DNA of 64,000 nt. Origin: Amorphophallus konjac. Taxonomy: Eukaryota; Streptophyta; Magnoliopsida; Alismatales; Araceae. How positions within the stretch are numbered: position 1 is the first letter of the stretch; the number at the start of each line of letters is the position of its first letter. A program made the position numbers and the translations under genes. This document shows positions 21,162-34,251 of the stretch, one piece after another. The stretch spans positions 348,786,243-348,850,242 of the forward strand of contig CM040121.1 of NCBI GenBank assembly GCA_022559845.1, given 5' to 3'. The notes beneath the pieces were generated by a model. That model saw nothing but the letters and a program-made list of their open reading frames with translations, searched no databases and had not been told where the DNA came from.

Positions 21162-22970
21162 GTGTTATTTGATACTGGTGCTTCTCATTCCTTTATATCA
21201 ACTGCTTTTGCAAAGACTTTGTCAATTTCATCAGTTCCTTTACCAGCAGACCTAGCTATTACCACACCCTTATGTCCTAGAACTAAACTTACAACTTATT
21301 TCCCTGATAGTGAGGTAATTGTAGAAGGTCATAATCTTCCGGTAAACCTAGTATGCCTTGATATGGAGGGCTATGATGCTATCGTAGGTGTAGATTGACT
21401 TGTAGACCATGACGCCTATATAAATTGTTGCAATAGGATAATCTCTTTTCGGAAACCAGGTCTTCCAATATTTTCCTTCCTTGGTATCAAATACCGTAAA
21501 CATCCTACCATTATTTCATCCCTTCATACTTGCAAACTCATTTCGCAAGTATGTAAAGCTTTTCTTGCCTCCTTAGTAGTTACCGAGTCTAAGGAAATTC
21601 AGATAGATGAAATCTCCATAGTGCAGAAATTTCTTGATGTTTTTCCTTCTGAGTTGCTTGGTTTACCGCTCGAAAGGGAGGTTAACTTCACCATTGAACT
21701 CGTACTCGGAGCAGCACCTATGTCAATAGCTCCTTACAGGATATCCCCCACAGAGTTGAAAAAATTAAAGAAGCAACTTCAAGAGCTACTAGAGAAAGGT
21801 TTCATTCAACCTAGCACATCCCCTTGGGGTGCACCGGTCTTATTTGTCAAGAAGAAGGACGGTTCCCTCAGGTTATGCATCGACTACCGACAGCTGAATC
21901 AACTCACCATCAAGAACAAATACCCACTGCCGCGTATTAATGAACTATTTGATCAACTTTCTGACGTGGAGTATTTCTCCAAGATTGACCTCAGATCGGG
22001 CTATCATCAACTGAGGATCAAGGAGGAAGACATTTACAAGTCACTTTCTGAAGCAGATATGGACACTATGAATTTATGGTAATGCCGTTTGGGTTAACTA
22101 ATGTCCTGGAAGCATTTATGAAACTAATGAACAATGTGTTCCGGCCTTATCTTTATCAATTCGTGGTTGTGTTTATTGATGATATCCTTATCTATTCTAA
22201 GACAAAGGAGGAACACGAGGAACATCTAACGATTATTTTGCGAACCTTACGAGAACACCAACTCTATGCTAAGTTGAACAAATGTGAATTTTGGCTTAAG
22301 GAGGTTTCTTTTCTTGGCCACATTATTTCTAAAGAAGGCATTACAGTAGCCCCTTCTAAAGTTGAAGCAGTTAAGAACTGGAGCTGATCGAACACTGTAT
22401 CTGAAGTTGGGAGTTTCATTGGGCTGGCTGGTTACTATAGGTGATTTATCAAAGATTTCTCCAAAATCATCGCTCCTTTGACAAGACTCACTAGAAAGGA
22501 AAATCTTTTCGAGTGGACACAGGAATGCGAAGAAAATTTCATGGCCCTTAAGGAACATCTCACCATGGCACCTGTACTGGCTTTCCCTGTTGAAGGTGGT
22601 GGATTTGAAGTTTATATAGATGCATCTGGTATTGGCCTAGGGTGCGTACTCATGCAAAATGATAAGGTAATGTGCTACGCTTCAAGACAATTAAAGTGAC
22701 ATAAGGAGAATTACCATGTTCATGATCTGGAGCTGGCTGCAGTCATATTCGCCTTAAAAATTTGGCGTCATTATCTTTATGGGGAGAAATTTATTGTATA
22801 TTCAGATCATAAGAGCCTAAAATACATCTTTTCTCAAAAGGAGTTGAATATGAGGGAAAGGCGATGGCTGGAGTATCTCAAGGACTTTGATTTTGCTATT
22901 CAATACCATCCTGGCAAGGCAAATGCTGTTGCCGATGCGCTCAGAAGAAAACCAATGGGAAAGCTATAAA
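21162..22970 (+). pseudogene. N1 protease, RT and RNase H (broken)
   Basis: Protease D-T-G-A near 21172 (LFDTGASHSFIS), then a TGA at 21396 in the second conserved protease motif. RT from about 21620 with [11 protein letters not shown] and Lys-Ile-Asp-Leu-Arg-Ser. A one-base loss near 22040 shifts the frame before the MVMPFGL motif. The catalytic F-I-D-D is near 22178. Stops follow at 22385, 22442, 22697 and 22967. RNase H residues [12 protein letters not shown] and [12 protein letters not shown] are still readable. Confidence 0.88.
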
Positions 22971-22972
22971 GT

Positions 22973-24552
22973 TTGAAAGGTATGACAAATCTTATTTCTA
23001 AATTTTATCAGTTGAATGTAGACGTTGATATGAAGAAAGAAGATTGTTTTATAGCGAATATCCGAACACGACCTACATTGATTGAAGATCTAGTAAAGTT
23101 AAAAGAGAATGACCCTGTACTAGTAGAGATTAAGGCTGATATGGAACAACGACTGGATTTCTCTATTACAAATGACGGGAGATTATTGTTTCGAGGTCGT
23201 ATTTGTATTCGGATCATATTGATACTAAGAAGATGATCTTAGAAGAAGCTCACAAATCTAAGTATACTATTCATCCTGGTGCTACCAAGATGTATCAAGA
23301 TCTTAAAAGAAATTATTGGAGGCCCAATATGAAGAGAGAGATAGCAGACTGTGTGTCACGTTACCTTACTTGTCAGCAAATTAAGGCAGAACATCAAAAG
23401 CCTACTAAAAAATTACATCCTTTGGAAATTCCAGAATGGAAATGGGAGAGTATAGGAATGAATTTTATCATGGGACTGCCTAAATCAAGAGGTGGACGTG
23501 ATTAAATATGGGTGATCATAGACCGTCTAACAAAATCGGCTCATTTTCTACCTATTAAAAGCCGATGGTCTGTGGATATCTTGGCTGCTTTGTACATAAA
23601 GGAGATTGTTAAATTACATAGTGTCCTTGTCACCATTATTTCTGATCGAGACCCTCGATTTACTTCATAATTTTGGAAGGGGCTACAATATTCCTTAGGG
23701 ACCCGGTTGAATTTTAGCACTGTATTTCATCCACAAATTGATGGACAAACTGAAAGGACCAATCAGGTGGTGGAAGATATGTTAAGGGCATGTGTTATAG
23801 ACTTCGGTGGGAGCTAGCACGACCATTTACCTCTTGTGAAATTTGCCTACAACAATAGCTACCAAGCTAGCATTCAAATGGCACCGTTTGTGGTATTGTA
23901 TGGAAGGAGTTACCGTACACCTGTATGCTGGGACGAGGTCGGTGAAAGACAAATTCTAGGCCCTGATCTTGTTCGAGATACAATTGACAAGGTGAAAGTG
24001 ATAAGAGAAAGACTCAAGATGGCTCAAGATAGGCAAAAGTCCTATGCTGATAACCAAAGGCGAGACATGGAATTTCAAGCGGGAGATCATGTATTTCTTA
24101 AGGTTTCCCCTAGTCGTGGTATTCGCAGGTTTGGTATTAAAGACAAGCTTACACCAAGATTCATTGTCCCTTTTGAAATTCTTGAAAGAGTGGGAGAAGT
24201 GGCGTATCGCCTAGCATTGCCTCCACAGTTGGCTGGAGTTCATGATGTATTCCATGTCTCTATGTTAAAGAAATATGTTTATGATCCATTCCATGTTATC
24301 ACTTATGATAATCTGGAAATTCAAAAAGATTTGACGTATGAGCAAAAGCCAATCAGAATAGTTGAACGAGAAGTACGTCAATTTCGGAATAAAACAATTC
24401 CCATGGTTAAAGTCAAGTGGACAAAATTATGTCCACAAGAAGTAACATGGGACACGGAAGAATCTATGCGCAGGAGATTTCCCGATTTATTCAACTGTAA
24501 GTACACTCTCCATAAAATCCATACATTGAATTTGGGGTCCAAATTCTCTTAA
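22973..24552 (+). pseudogene. N1 integrase and chromodomain-like end (broken)
   Basis: Zinc-binding region at about 23260-23400 ([19 protein letters not shown] equivalents; a Cys-Tyr change in CVSRYLTC). A frameshift is near 23203. Stops lie near 23505, 23668 and 23815. The first catalytic Asp is replaced by Asn ([12 protein letters not shown]), a second reason for inactivity. The final 238 codons (23836-24552) are open and include [17 protein letters not shown] and the Tekay C-terminal end. The usual stop is lost, so the frame runs to a TAA at the polypurine tract. Confidence 0.88.
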
Positions 24553-24563
24553 GTGGGGGAGGG
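24551..24563 (+). promoter_or_regulatory. Polypurine tract of N1
   Basis: AAGTGGGGGAGGG immediately before the TGTAATGCC LTR start, identical to the tract of N2. Confidence 0.9.
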
Positions 24564-27457
24564 TGTAATGCCTCAAAATTTTATATATAGTATTATAGAA
24601 TTTTCTTAGAATATTATTTGATTTTCTTAGATTTTTCTAGAAATAAATAGACTATTAAATGAATTTGGGTTAATTAAAGTAATATAATAAGACCCAATAC
24701 TTATTGGTTGATCAAGCCCTTTTAAATAAGCTCAAATGACCCAAAACCAAGCCCACAAGGGTTGGCCCACATTCTAAAAGCCTAAAATAGGCTATTTATG
24801 AAATTTAGAAGATAAGTATACCAATTATCAGATAAATCAACGGATATATAACAAAGAGTTTGAATAATTTGAAATTTGGTGCTAAAGGATATAAACGGTC
24901 TATCGGGTGACCGTTTAAGACAAGAAACGGTCGCAACTAGACCGCTACTCTCTCCAGATTCCGTGAATGGAGGAAGGCATGAAAAGATGGGAACTTTGGC
25001 ATCCTAATCACCTAAGATCGATGCTATCCCTTCATTAGAAGAGTCTAGAGTGCTTGAGGATAGAATTAGAACCCTAAATAGGACTCTAGGTTCGTTCAAA
25101 TCTCCAAAACCCTAGCTAACCCTATAAATATACTTTAAGTTTAACCTGCGCGACCCTTACATTTGGCTCACGTGGAACTAAGGTAACTTGGACGAATTTG
25201 AGGTAGGTTATATAGAATATTTTATTCATAATACTAAGGTCTAACTGCCCCTAAAATTTTGTCTTAGGAGATCAAGCCGTCAGGGAGAACAAGGCTTCCA
25301 AAGATGCTGGTTTAGTACAAGAAACTCAGGAGACTGTGCGACTGTGCCAGATTGATCAGTAAAATAGAAGCCCTAAGAGAGGTACTTAGATAGGGGTTCT
25401 TTAAAACTATTTGTTCCTTTTAGTACCCTTTGCTTACCCTCAAAGTTTCATGGTCATAGGTGAAGGGGATCGGAAGTTAGAAGCCCACGAAGTTGCTGGT
25501 TCGATTCTGAACGAGTAGAAACTAAGGTTAACTTCCAGCCCTAAATTTGACGTTTAGAGCTCTGATTCGAAGTAGGTTATCTCATGAACGGCTTAAACAT
25601 GATGTTAGGAATAAAAGTCCTCAATTGTCAGTCGATTTCATACATTGTACGTTGAGTATTTTATGTTTCATTGAGACTGTGCAATAAGTTCATATTCCAT
25701 ACATGCACCTAGCCCTAATGAAATAATAATAGAAATTTCTTGTCTATTTTTCACAACCAATGCATGTTCATGGCCTAAATACCTTCTAGCATACTTTACT
25801 ACATGTTTTACATCGTTTCCATGCATAATATGACCTAGATTAGCCTTTTGTTTATTATTTGAAGGCTTCTGTCTGAAGACAGAAGGCGGCCAAAAAGGGA
25901 CCGCAAGGAATAATTGCGTTTTATTGAATGACCTTTTTACCCCTTCAGGGCGGTCTATCACAAGACCGTTTCTGTCATTTGGGCGGCTAGTCCCTGACCA
26001 TTTTTTGGTTCTAAGAGCTAGTCCGTGCCTATTCGAATTTTACATGTTAGTAACCTTATAATTACATTATTTTTCACTCAAATTATGTTTATTTTCCTGT
26101 TAAATACCCGGATTTAGCATGAGCATGGTTAAGACTTTATTTTTGGCTATTATGTAATTTCAGGCCAAAATATTATAATTTTGTAATTAAATGATTTCTA
26201 TAGTGTTGACATAGTTCATGTGGTGTTTTATCCGTATGTTTCACTCTCATCTCTTGAGTCATTTTCATAAGTACATGGCATATACACCGGTATGTGACCA
26301 TTAGTTACACTTTGCACTTATAGGCACACTCTCTTGGACATATGAACCTCTCCGCCAGATATTCCTTCTGTCGGACTAGAGGATTATGTTTCAAGGCCTC
26401 CGTAAGACTCTGCGAGCCTGGGATTCCCACTAGGACGCCGAGCTGGTTGTACCATCAAAGCCAATTGTCTAGAAAGCACTTTACCGGTGTTTTATGTGTT
26501 ATGGACCTTAACGGCCCTGTGGACGACCGCCGGAGACACTTAGCGGCCCGTTACCTGACCGCTAAAAGATACCAAGCGGCCCTGCCCAGACCGCAAGGCT
26601 CCAGAAGGTTTCACTGCGTCGACACTTCTTTTTCATGCGTCGACTATGTCCATAAAAATGGTCTGTATACGACCGTCACACTATCTTTAACGGTTCCATC
26701 TAGACAGCTTGAGCCTATAAACAGCCCATTAAACGACCATTTTATCTCTAACTCTGTCTAACCCAAGGTATGGCCTTTAGGTTGGGGTTTTCCAAGTTCC
26801 TAGTTGGTCCGATGATTGCTTGGAACTTAACACTTGTCAATGAAGATATTTATAATTTATGAAAAGAAAAGAATACGTTGTTATGCTGCCAAATTTTCTT
26901 CATAGCATAACCTAGTTCTATCTCAAATCTTTGAACTTCCATATTCTTACTAGACGCATTCTTACCTTGATATTGTATCACGAAACTATCATTGAACAGG
27001 TTACATTATTGGCCGTACTTTATTGTTATATCTCGTGGAAGTAGCTGGATTTATAACTTGAAGATGCAAGACCGGGCACGGATTGTGTCCAAGGGATCCA
27101 TGCTAGCCCCCACGGCCGATGGTCGGAAACGTGCTATAAACCATGGGGTACGATGATACTGGCGTCGCATTGCGCTGGGAGTACTTTCTCTTATAAATGA
27201 GTGAAATCCACGAGGCTCTTTTACATGCTTGTTAATGACTTTCTAGTACATAGCATTTACAAGGTTGTGTAAGTACTTTCTAGTTATATGCTCGTACATT
27301 CTTGTTCATGAAAGGTGAACTTACATCTACATGGTTGAATCTTACTTGTTCATATACTCGATCATGTGTTGACTCTATTACTTTGGGATTACATTGCTTA
27401 TTTACCGCATTCTTATTGTTACCCAAATTCTCGAGCTATAACATTAATCACTTAAAT
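24564..27457 (+). repeat. 3' LTR of N1, interrupted by N4
   Basis: Starts TGTAATGCCTC. From 25439 it matches 17462 onward. It ends at 27457 where N4 begins; the remaining 411 or so bases (19475-19885 equivalent) should lie beyond 64000. Inverted repeats: AAACGGTC/GACCGTTT perfect 8-bp arms at 24893-24916, CGGTCT/AGACCG at 25951-25968, and a GCGGCCC/GACCGC cluster at 26510-26760. Confidence 0.92.
27453..27457. repeat. Left target site of N4
   Basis: TAAAT precedes N4; the N1 5' LTR has the matching uninterrupted sequence near 19470-19474. The right copy is outside the window. Confidence 0.6.
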
Positions 27458-28607
27458 TGTCACGCCCCGACGTGAAAAATCAGAATGTAGCAGTTGAATA
27501 CATTCATGATAAGCAGAGCAAAAAATGGAATTAAAAGAACATAATTTGTAAGAAGAAGAATTACTCCAACAAAAATACCAATTTCCTCACAGATAATTAA
27601 AAATCGTTCCAACAACCTCTTAATGTCATACTTCACGATTTGAAGAAAAAAAGAAAATAAAGATAAAGATTACAACTCTTGACGACAAATCTTAAAAACA
27701 TTACTAGACAACGACTCAACAAAAATACTAAGTGGCACTCCATGCCTCTACTAAGACAACTATCAAGTCACGTCTATCAGGTCCACTCTGGTCTTCACTC
27801 CTGCCCATCCCCATCCGTTTGCGTTTCGTCATCGGAGCTACCTGAAAGGGGGGGGGGGAATCTGGGTGAGCGAACGCTTAGTAGTTAATAGCAGGCAAAG
27901 TTTAAGTAATTAACCAATTTAATTAAATGTTATGCAAATAAATAAAAGGATGATGAACAAAAGTGACATATGTAGTGATGGAATGAGAGTGATAGAAAGA
28001 AATATAACAGAGATATATCATTTCCATGTATTGGCAGATCAAGCACTCAAAAAAGCAAGTCAAGAAGAGATAATTCCATGTAGGAATTCAATAACTTGTA
28101 GAAATGTACAATGAAATGAATAAATGTATGAACGTCTTAGACATCACGCTAGTCATGCACTCGGTGCAATGTCTCACCATGTCATTACAACTCCCCGGGG
28201 CACTAGTACTTTTTGGACGCTCCTCCCAGGACCAGACTGGGCCCTTATGATGCATTGGCATTGATATGGTGGATCCAAGATCCAAGTAACCATCTTAGAC
28301 ATTCATTAGAATCGGCCAGAAATTCCAAGGTTAAGCTATGTAACTTACCAACTAGGAACCAGTGGTATTAACAACAATTGAATGGGAAGTCATGAGATTA
28401 AAGGGGTATGTAAGACACACATGAAACAAGCTCTGGAAACATTGTAGTCATGATCGGGCCGCCAAGGTGAGTAAATGGTCTATCGATGGACCGCAAAGGC
28501 CAAAGCTGGGCCAAAGAGATGAAATCCAATGTGAAGGATGAAAACAGTCCGAGAGGGCCGCAACAAGATCAAGATGGTCTTGGCTGGGCCGTTTCCCAAA
28601 GAAAGAC
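27458..28607 (-). repeat. 3' LTR of N4, U5-side part
   Basis: On the minus strand this ends GGGGCGTGACA like N1 and N2. It contains an 11-base G run on the + strand (27848-27858), the AAGCGTTCGCTC block (27868-27879) and the inverted repeat GGTC-N8-GACC at 28477-28492. N5 inserts at 28608. Confidence 0.88.
28603..28607. repeat. Target site duplication of N5 (left copy)
   Basis: AAGAC here and AAGTC at 37825-37829, one mismatch. N4 LTR sequence lies on both sides. Confidence 0.75.
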
Positions 28608-31600
28608 TGTGATGACCCAGACTCCGGATACCGGGTAAACTTGATACCACTTGGAATCTGCAAGGCCTCCCAAGAGCGGAAAAGCTCCAAAGGGATAGAA
28701 AGGTGTTTGAGAGTACATTGAACTTCCAGATATAACAATAAGCAATTAAATTTCAATGATCAGGATTGCTAAAGTAGCAGAAATAAAATTACCTTTTCAA
28801 TTAACAAATTAAAACTAACAGAGTCCCGTCCAAAGGAAGATAAGTACAGTCCAACAGAAAGGGAAATGTACCCTCAAGTCGGGGGAAGCCCGACGCAGGC
28901 AACGCTGGCAACAGAACTACCGCACAGCGGAACTCACAGCACGAGGAAGCACAGCTACACCTAAAAAGTCAGGGGTGAGCCTCATGTCACTAGCTCAGTA
29001 GGGATCCCGCAGAACCATATCGGAAACAACGTAAAAGCAGTAGTGCTACGCTAAAGCAAAGCAGTAACAAAGCAGTGCTAAACTACAAAGGTAAAGCAGG
29101 AAAAGTAGGAGTAAGAATAGCTAAAGAACAGAGTAAATTCGTAACAAGGAAACACGGCAGCCGATTGAACCTCAACTTTCTAAACTGCTCCAAACTACAA
29201 CAGAAAGGTGAACCCCGATATCATAAAGTCGAGCGTTACCGATCCATCGTCAAATCATGAAACACTATCATGAAAAACCTAATCCTACCAATACAGGCAA
29301 AAGCCTACCAAAGACCTACACAGTCAAAGGCACGAACATACACGAACTCGCCGTTGTGTACGCTACACAAGACTAGACCTCGAGTGAAGCCACGAACAGG
29401 CTACTCAAAAATCGGTCATGAAAACACAAGCCACAAGAGTCATGCATCAAGTGACAGAATCACCTCCTCACTATAAGAATAACCAGATGCGTCCATTGAC
29501 GTCTTACACTGCGCCTCAGGTATCTCGTACTCACCCAAAACGGCGGTAACTGAGACACTCACAAAGAACCAAGTACAAGGAACAACAGTACCAAGTACAA
29601 GGTACAACAATACCTTAGTAACGAGTGACTAGTCAAGGTCACGTCCGTCGGCGCTCGTCCAAACGCCCCTGACCACGTGTGCACACACAAGCTCAATGCC
29701 TTGAGCCAGACCTCTAGCTAGTTTCCCCCCCAGTACGACGCTACCGTAAAGCAAGGGGGCCCATGGGAACAAGCCTAAAAACCGTCTGTCGGGAGCTGCC
29801 CCACCACCACTCCTAGGTGGGCCGACACACAGGAAAGTGTCGTTAGGCTACGACTAGTGGAGGCTCACTAGACGTAGAGATTCTGAAACATTAGTGTTGA
29901 AGTACGGATAGGCTAAGCATGTACTGTCACACGTACTATGAAACACTAAGCAAAAGACACAAGGCAGAACACCAAACTGCCACCGGACTCAAGACAGACA
30001 ACTAGACCTGTTGACACAACGATCCTTGAGTCTCACGACTCGGGGTCAAGATCATCGCACAAAAGCGATAACATGTCGCTAATCAGCCTAATCCCTAAGC
30101 CAAAGTCACGGTAAAACACCGACAAATGAAATGGCACAGAATTATCGGATCCACACATCCGCATAACACGAATCACAGACACCTGAGGGATCACCAAGAC
30201 CCTCAAAATATATGGACATGCAAATCGAGGTAAGACAGTACCTCGAGGTGTCCAAAACCATGTCTCGATCCGTACAGGATCACCGAGACATTCACGAGGT
30301 CACATGTCAACCACTGGATCACAATGGGTTGACCAGAAACCAATAATGACTCTGAAGCAATACGGAACACTACTCGATATAATGGCACTCCTAGCCACCC
30401 TACAACCAGGTCATAGCCCTCATAGGATATCCAAGACATCCACGGGACAACGGGCAAAGCACTAGGTCAAGCCAAGACAATTGGAGTCCAAAACATCAGA
30501 AAAATAGAACTCTCGGAAAGGAAACAGTCACATGCCAGACTGCTAGGCAAACTAAGCGGTCAGCCAAAGGGCCGCTACATTCACATAGAGAATACAGGCA
30601 AATGACGATCACCAAAGGGCCAGACAAAGCCATAAACGGTCCACTAAGGGGGCGCCATCTGAGTGAAACGGTCGTGGGGATGACCGCTACACTCAGAGAC
30701 CCGAACGAACAAAACTACAAAACATAAGGGGCATGCGGTCTATCGAAGGGCCGCATGATGACTGTAGCGGTCATTCACATGGCCGCATAACCCAGTCAAC
30801 CATGAATTTACTTAACTAGTCAAACCAGCAAACGGTCTATCTCGAACAGTTTCACTGAGCCTAGCGGTCTCCCAAAGGGCCGCCAAGGACACCATGCGGT
30901 CGGAGCTTGACCGCTAGCCCAAACTGACTTAAAAACCGTTAAACTGACATAAATGAAGCTTAGCTGTCATCTCACAGACCGCCACAGCTAGCCTAGCGGT
31001 CTATCGTACGACCGCTTAGCCAAACCGACATACCAGACACAGCTTAGCGGTCCTCCAATGGGCCACAAGCCAACGAAAATGGTCTATCGCATGACTGAAA
31101 AGACCTGAACCGACTTAGAACCAACAAGGAACCAAAACGGTCACCCCAGAACCGCTTAAGAGATAAAAACAGTCACTGGTAAGACCGCCAAGGTGTTATA
31201 GTGGGAAAACTGTAGGAAGGGCTACATTCCGGCATTTCCACGCCCCGTTCGCCCTAAAACAAAGGGGAAATAATCCTAATGGCGATATAAACCTTCCACA
31301 GTCCGGAAGGGATCCAAACCATGCTAAAACAACAAGAAACGGGTGATTCCAACGAATCGACCCAAAATGAGTCACGGGGATAGTCGGGCTCATACCGACT
31401 CCGATTCTCGACCAAATGTAATAAATTTGGCGGGAATGGATTCCCAACATGCCAGGGGTTCGAATGAAACTAACTAGACTAAAAACCGTCGCCTGGAAAG
31501 CCGAGCTCGGCTCACAACCCCCGAAGCATGCTTTCACCCAAACGTGGTAAAACCCGCTCATACTCACACCATTCGGCTTCAAATCGCGAGGGAACACAGA

Positions 31601-32182
31601 AGAGAAGTAGAGCATCTGTCCCCCTACCTCCACCAAAGTTCTCGCGCGACGAATCGACTAAACAATGCCGAAAACCATCACACGAACCCGAACACGCCGG
31701 CTTTGAATCCACCGAGGAATCACGCCAACGCCACACTCCATCCTTCACACCAGCACGCACCACGATAACTCCACGACGTTCCTGCCACGCCCACCTCGCC
31801 ACCGTCGCGCGCCCCGCGGATAGAGGAGAAGAGAGGAGAGAGAACAAGAGGGAGAGTGTAAACGGCGGTGAGGAGAGAGGAAGGAGAGAGAGAGGGTTAA
31901 AAGAAAAGGAAATTCGAAAATTTCTAATTTTCGTGAAATCTGATTTTTAGCCTGAAAATTCACTAATTCAAAAAAATATAAAAAAATAGTCCAAACGATC
32001 CTCAGAAGGAGTATAACGCAACTGCAGCATCCTCCAGTCGATGAATTCAATAATAAACTCTCCACTGGGTTCCATAACTTGTACGAGAGAAAAACCCGCG
32101 TGGATCGTAAAATACAACCCAGGACCCACAAAAGCGATCCAAAAGCTCTCCGATCTAGATTCGAAAGACCCAGGGCATTACA
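28608..32182 (-). repeat. 3' LTR of N5
   Basis: Aligns end to end with 34252-37824, with scattered single-base differences. Contains the CTACTGAGC...TTTTTAGG block (28959-29005, minus strand), a short duplicated motif around 29571-29615, the inverted-repeat array at 30535-31195 and a GAGAGG-rich purine tract at 31825-31900. Open frames around 31500-31950 are unsupported. Confidence 0.92.
30535..31195. repeat. Array of GCGGTC/GACCGC inverted repeats in N5 3' LTR
   Basis: About a dozen short inverted repeats. Clear cases: ATGCGG/CCGCAT at 30733-30756, GCGG/CCGC at 30864-30883 and AGCGGTC/GACCGCT at 30995-31016. Loops are 8-12 bases and several contain TATCG. Spacing is irregular, about 30-60 bases. 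The 5' LTR copy is 36165-36840. Confidence 0.75.
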
Positions 32183-32195
32183 GCCTCCCCTCCTT
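32183..32195 (-). promoter_or_regulatory. Polypurine tract of N5
   Basis: Minus-strand AAGGAGGGGAGGC directly before the LTR start TGTAATGCCC. Confidence 0.85.
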
Positions 32196-34237
32196 AGGAA
32201 ATTTCATCCTTGAAATTACAGGAGCTAACATGAAGAAGTAGGGAAGAACAAACCTAAACGCTGGCAATGCTTATCAAGCACCAGCCAAACCTCAAAACAC
32301 AAAGCATGATAACACGATTCTTGAAAAACACAGTTCAAAGGGACACTGCCAGACCATAATCACAAGCATACGCTCTGAATCTTAAGACACATCGATCCAC
32401 ACAATGAGCATGGCACACAAGTGAACACAAGTCCGGCACCTCCGAAACTGGACAACGTTGCTTACGTCTCATAGGAAAAGGAGACACGACCCATGCCGCC
32501 AAAACAGCTACCGATAAACCACACGGCAGACACAACAAGCATCAGCTTAAACAAGGAAGCATAGTCCTCTCAGCTGAAAACTTCAACAACATCGGCTTCC
32601 GTGCCAAGAACAACAAATCTGGCACGCAGAACGCCAATGACAACACTAGACCACGAACACAATCAAGTCAGTCCTCACTCAGACATTACATCTGATTCGA
32701 GTCGCATGCCAACTCTATCATGATAAAAAAGTACAGCAAAACTAACCGACAAGATCTTGGTCCACACAATGCCAAATCAGACTCACAGGGAACTCCTCCC
32801 AAGCTGAACACAACCATCAACGAACAACAACAACAACACCTGCAAAATCCCGGCTCCTTCTCAACACAGAACCTCGGGACACAACTGCAAGCTGGGTCAC
32901 ATCGAGGGACAATCACGGCTGAACAAATAGCCAAGATATACAAGCCATGCTACAAACAGCTTACCAACAAGGACCCACAAGAACAATAATAATCTCGGAG
33001 AACGCATCTCAAGGACCATAATCCATCCCGAGAGAACAACATCCAAGAAAAAGTTATAGAGAAACAAAGGGTACTCGACCAACATATATGTCGACACATT
33101 CCCCAATTCTCACTCATGTCAGTGCCAACCATCACGAAGCTTCAAGCAATGGCACGACAACCGACAACATCAAGGCACACTTAGCCAAGATGAAGTCACA
33201 TCGAGGAAACAAACTTCTCGGCCAATGGGTCATCAGCCCACATGCTTCCGTTGCAAACTCAACACACCACACACAGACATCATTAACAACTCGGCATCCG
33301 CATCTCGGCACACACTTGGCGCCATCGCAATTCACAAACTACAATATAACATGCCTCCAGTATCGATCCTACTGACAGCCGATCACAAGTCGCCATAGTG
33401 CAAACCAGGAAGAGCACCAGCTTCAGCACAGAGCACAAAGGAACGCTAATCTCAGCTTATCCTTATGTCCCGGAACGATTACTAAACCTTCGCAGCACAA
33501 CAGCCGCCAAACAAGGCACGTCGGACATGGTGCACAATGACCCCCAACACAAAATATGGGTCCAAAGCCAAGCAACCGTTGAACAAAGGCAAATCAGGCT
33601 CAGAACTAACACAGTCCACACTTAAGTAGACACATGACAAAGGCCTCACCAAGACAGCACTTCCAATGCTTACCTCGAAAAGACACCACCAGACAAGATG
33701 AGAAGAATCAAGCTCGGCTAAAAGTAGCTCACCAAGAAGGAGATTCCTAGGTTCGCCAGAGCATTCTCTCAATCAAGGCATCTAATCGACCACTTCAACA
33801 CAAACTTAACACCTCAGGGGCTGAACAAATCTCAAACTAGGACGACCAAAGCCACATAGGAATGTGCACGGCCATCACACCAACGATAAAGTCACCAGCC
33901 ACCTGAACAAATCCACAGAAAAATCTCGAACACCGCACCCCAGATTCACACCCACCGACAAACTCTGTCAAGTATAGTATAGTCAAGACAAACACCATGA
34001 CAAAAGAAGAGCACTCTGTCACAATCCGACAAGAGCAAATCCATCTCGCACAATGCCAACACAGCACGCACAAGACCACACGCAAAAATAAAGCGATAAA
34101 CAATCGCAAAACCAATGCCAGCTGTCGACTGTACTGGACCTTAAGGACTCTGAACACTGCAATATCTTTAATTCCCATGTACTTCAAAAACAAAAGCTCA
34201 GCTAGCTCATAAAAATTTCGAACAAAACTGAACTCTC
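32196..34237 (-). other. Non-coding internal region of N5
   Basis: About 2 kb, strongly A/C-rich on the + strand, so the element's RNA is G/U-rich. I find no zinc knuckle, DTG, YxDD, RNase H or integrase motif in any frame. The longest minus-strand frame (33837-34400) crosses into the 5' LTR and looks like a chance product of low A content. It may carry packaging or dimerisation signals. Confidence 0.75.
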
Positions 34238-34249
34238 GCTCTGATACCA
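34238..34249 (-). promoter_or_regulatory. Primer binding site of N5
   Basis: Minus-strand TGGTATCAGAGC, two bases after the 5' LTR end; sets the orientation of N5. Confidence 0.92.
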
Positions 34250-34251
34250 AC

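Larger units (their letters stand above)
17462..27457 (+). mobile_element. N1: old, decayed Tekay/Del-like Ty3/gypsy chromovirus (visible part)
   Basis: Outermost element. The 5' LTR is cut by N2 and its first 875 or so bases lie outside the window; the 3' LTR is cut by N4 at 27458. The internal region 19886-24563 has all Tekay domains but many stops and frameshifts. It is related to N2 throughout, but far more decayed. Confidence 0.92.

Noticed and set aside
31512..31950. Overlapping open frames on both strands of the N5 LTR, repeated at 37154-37503
   Set aside because: Same LTR sequence twice; overlapping frames on both strands and no domains indicate composition effects.
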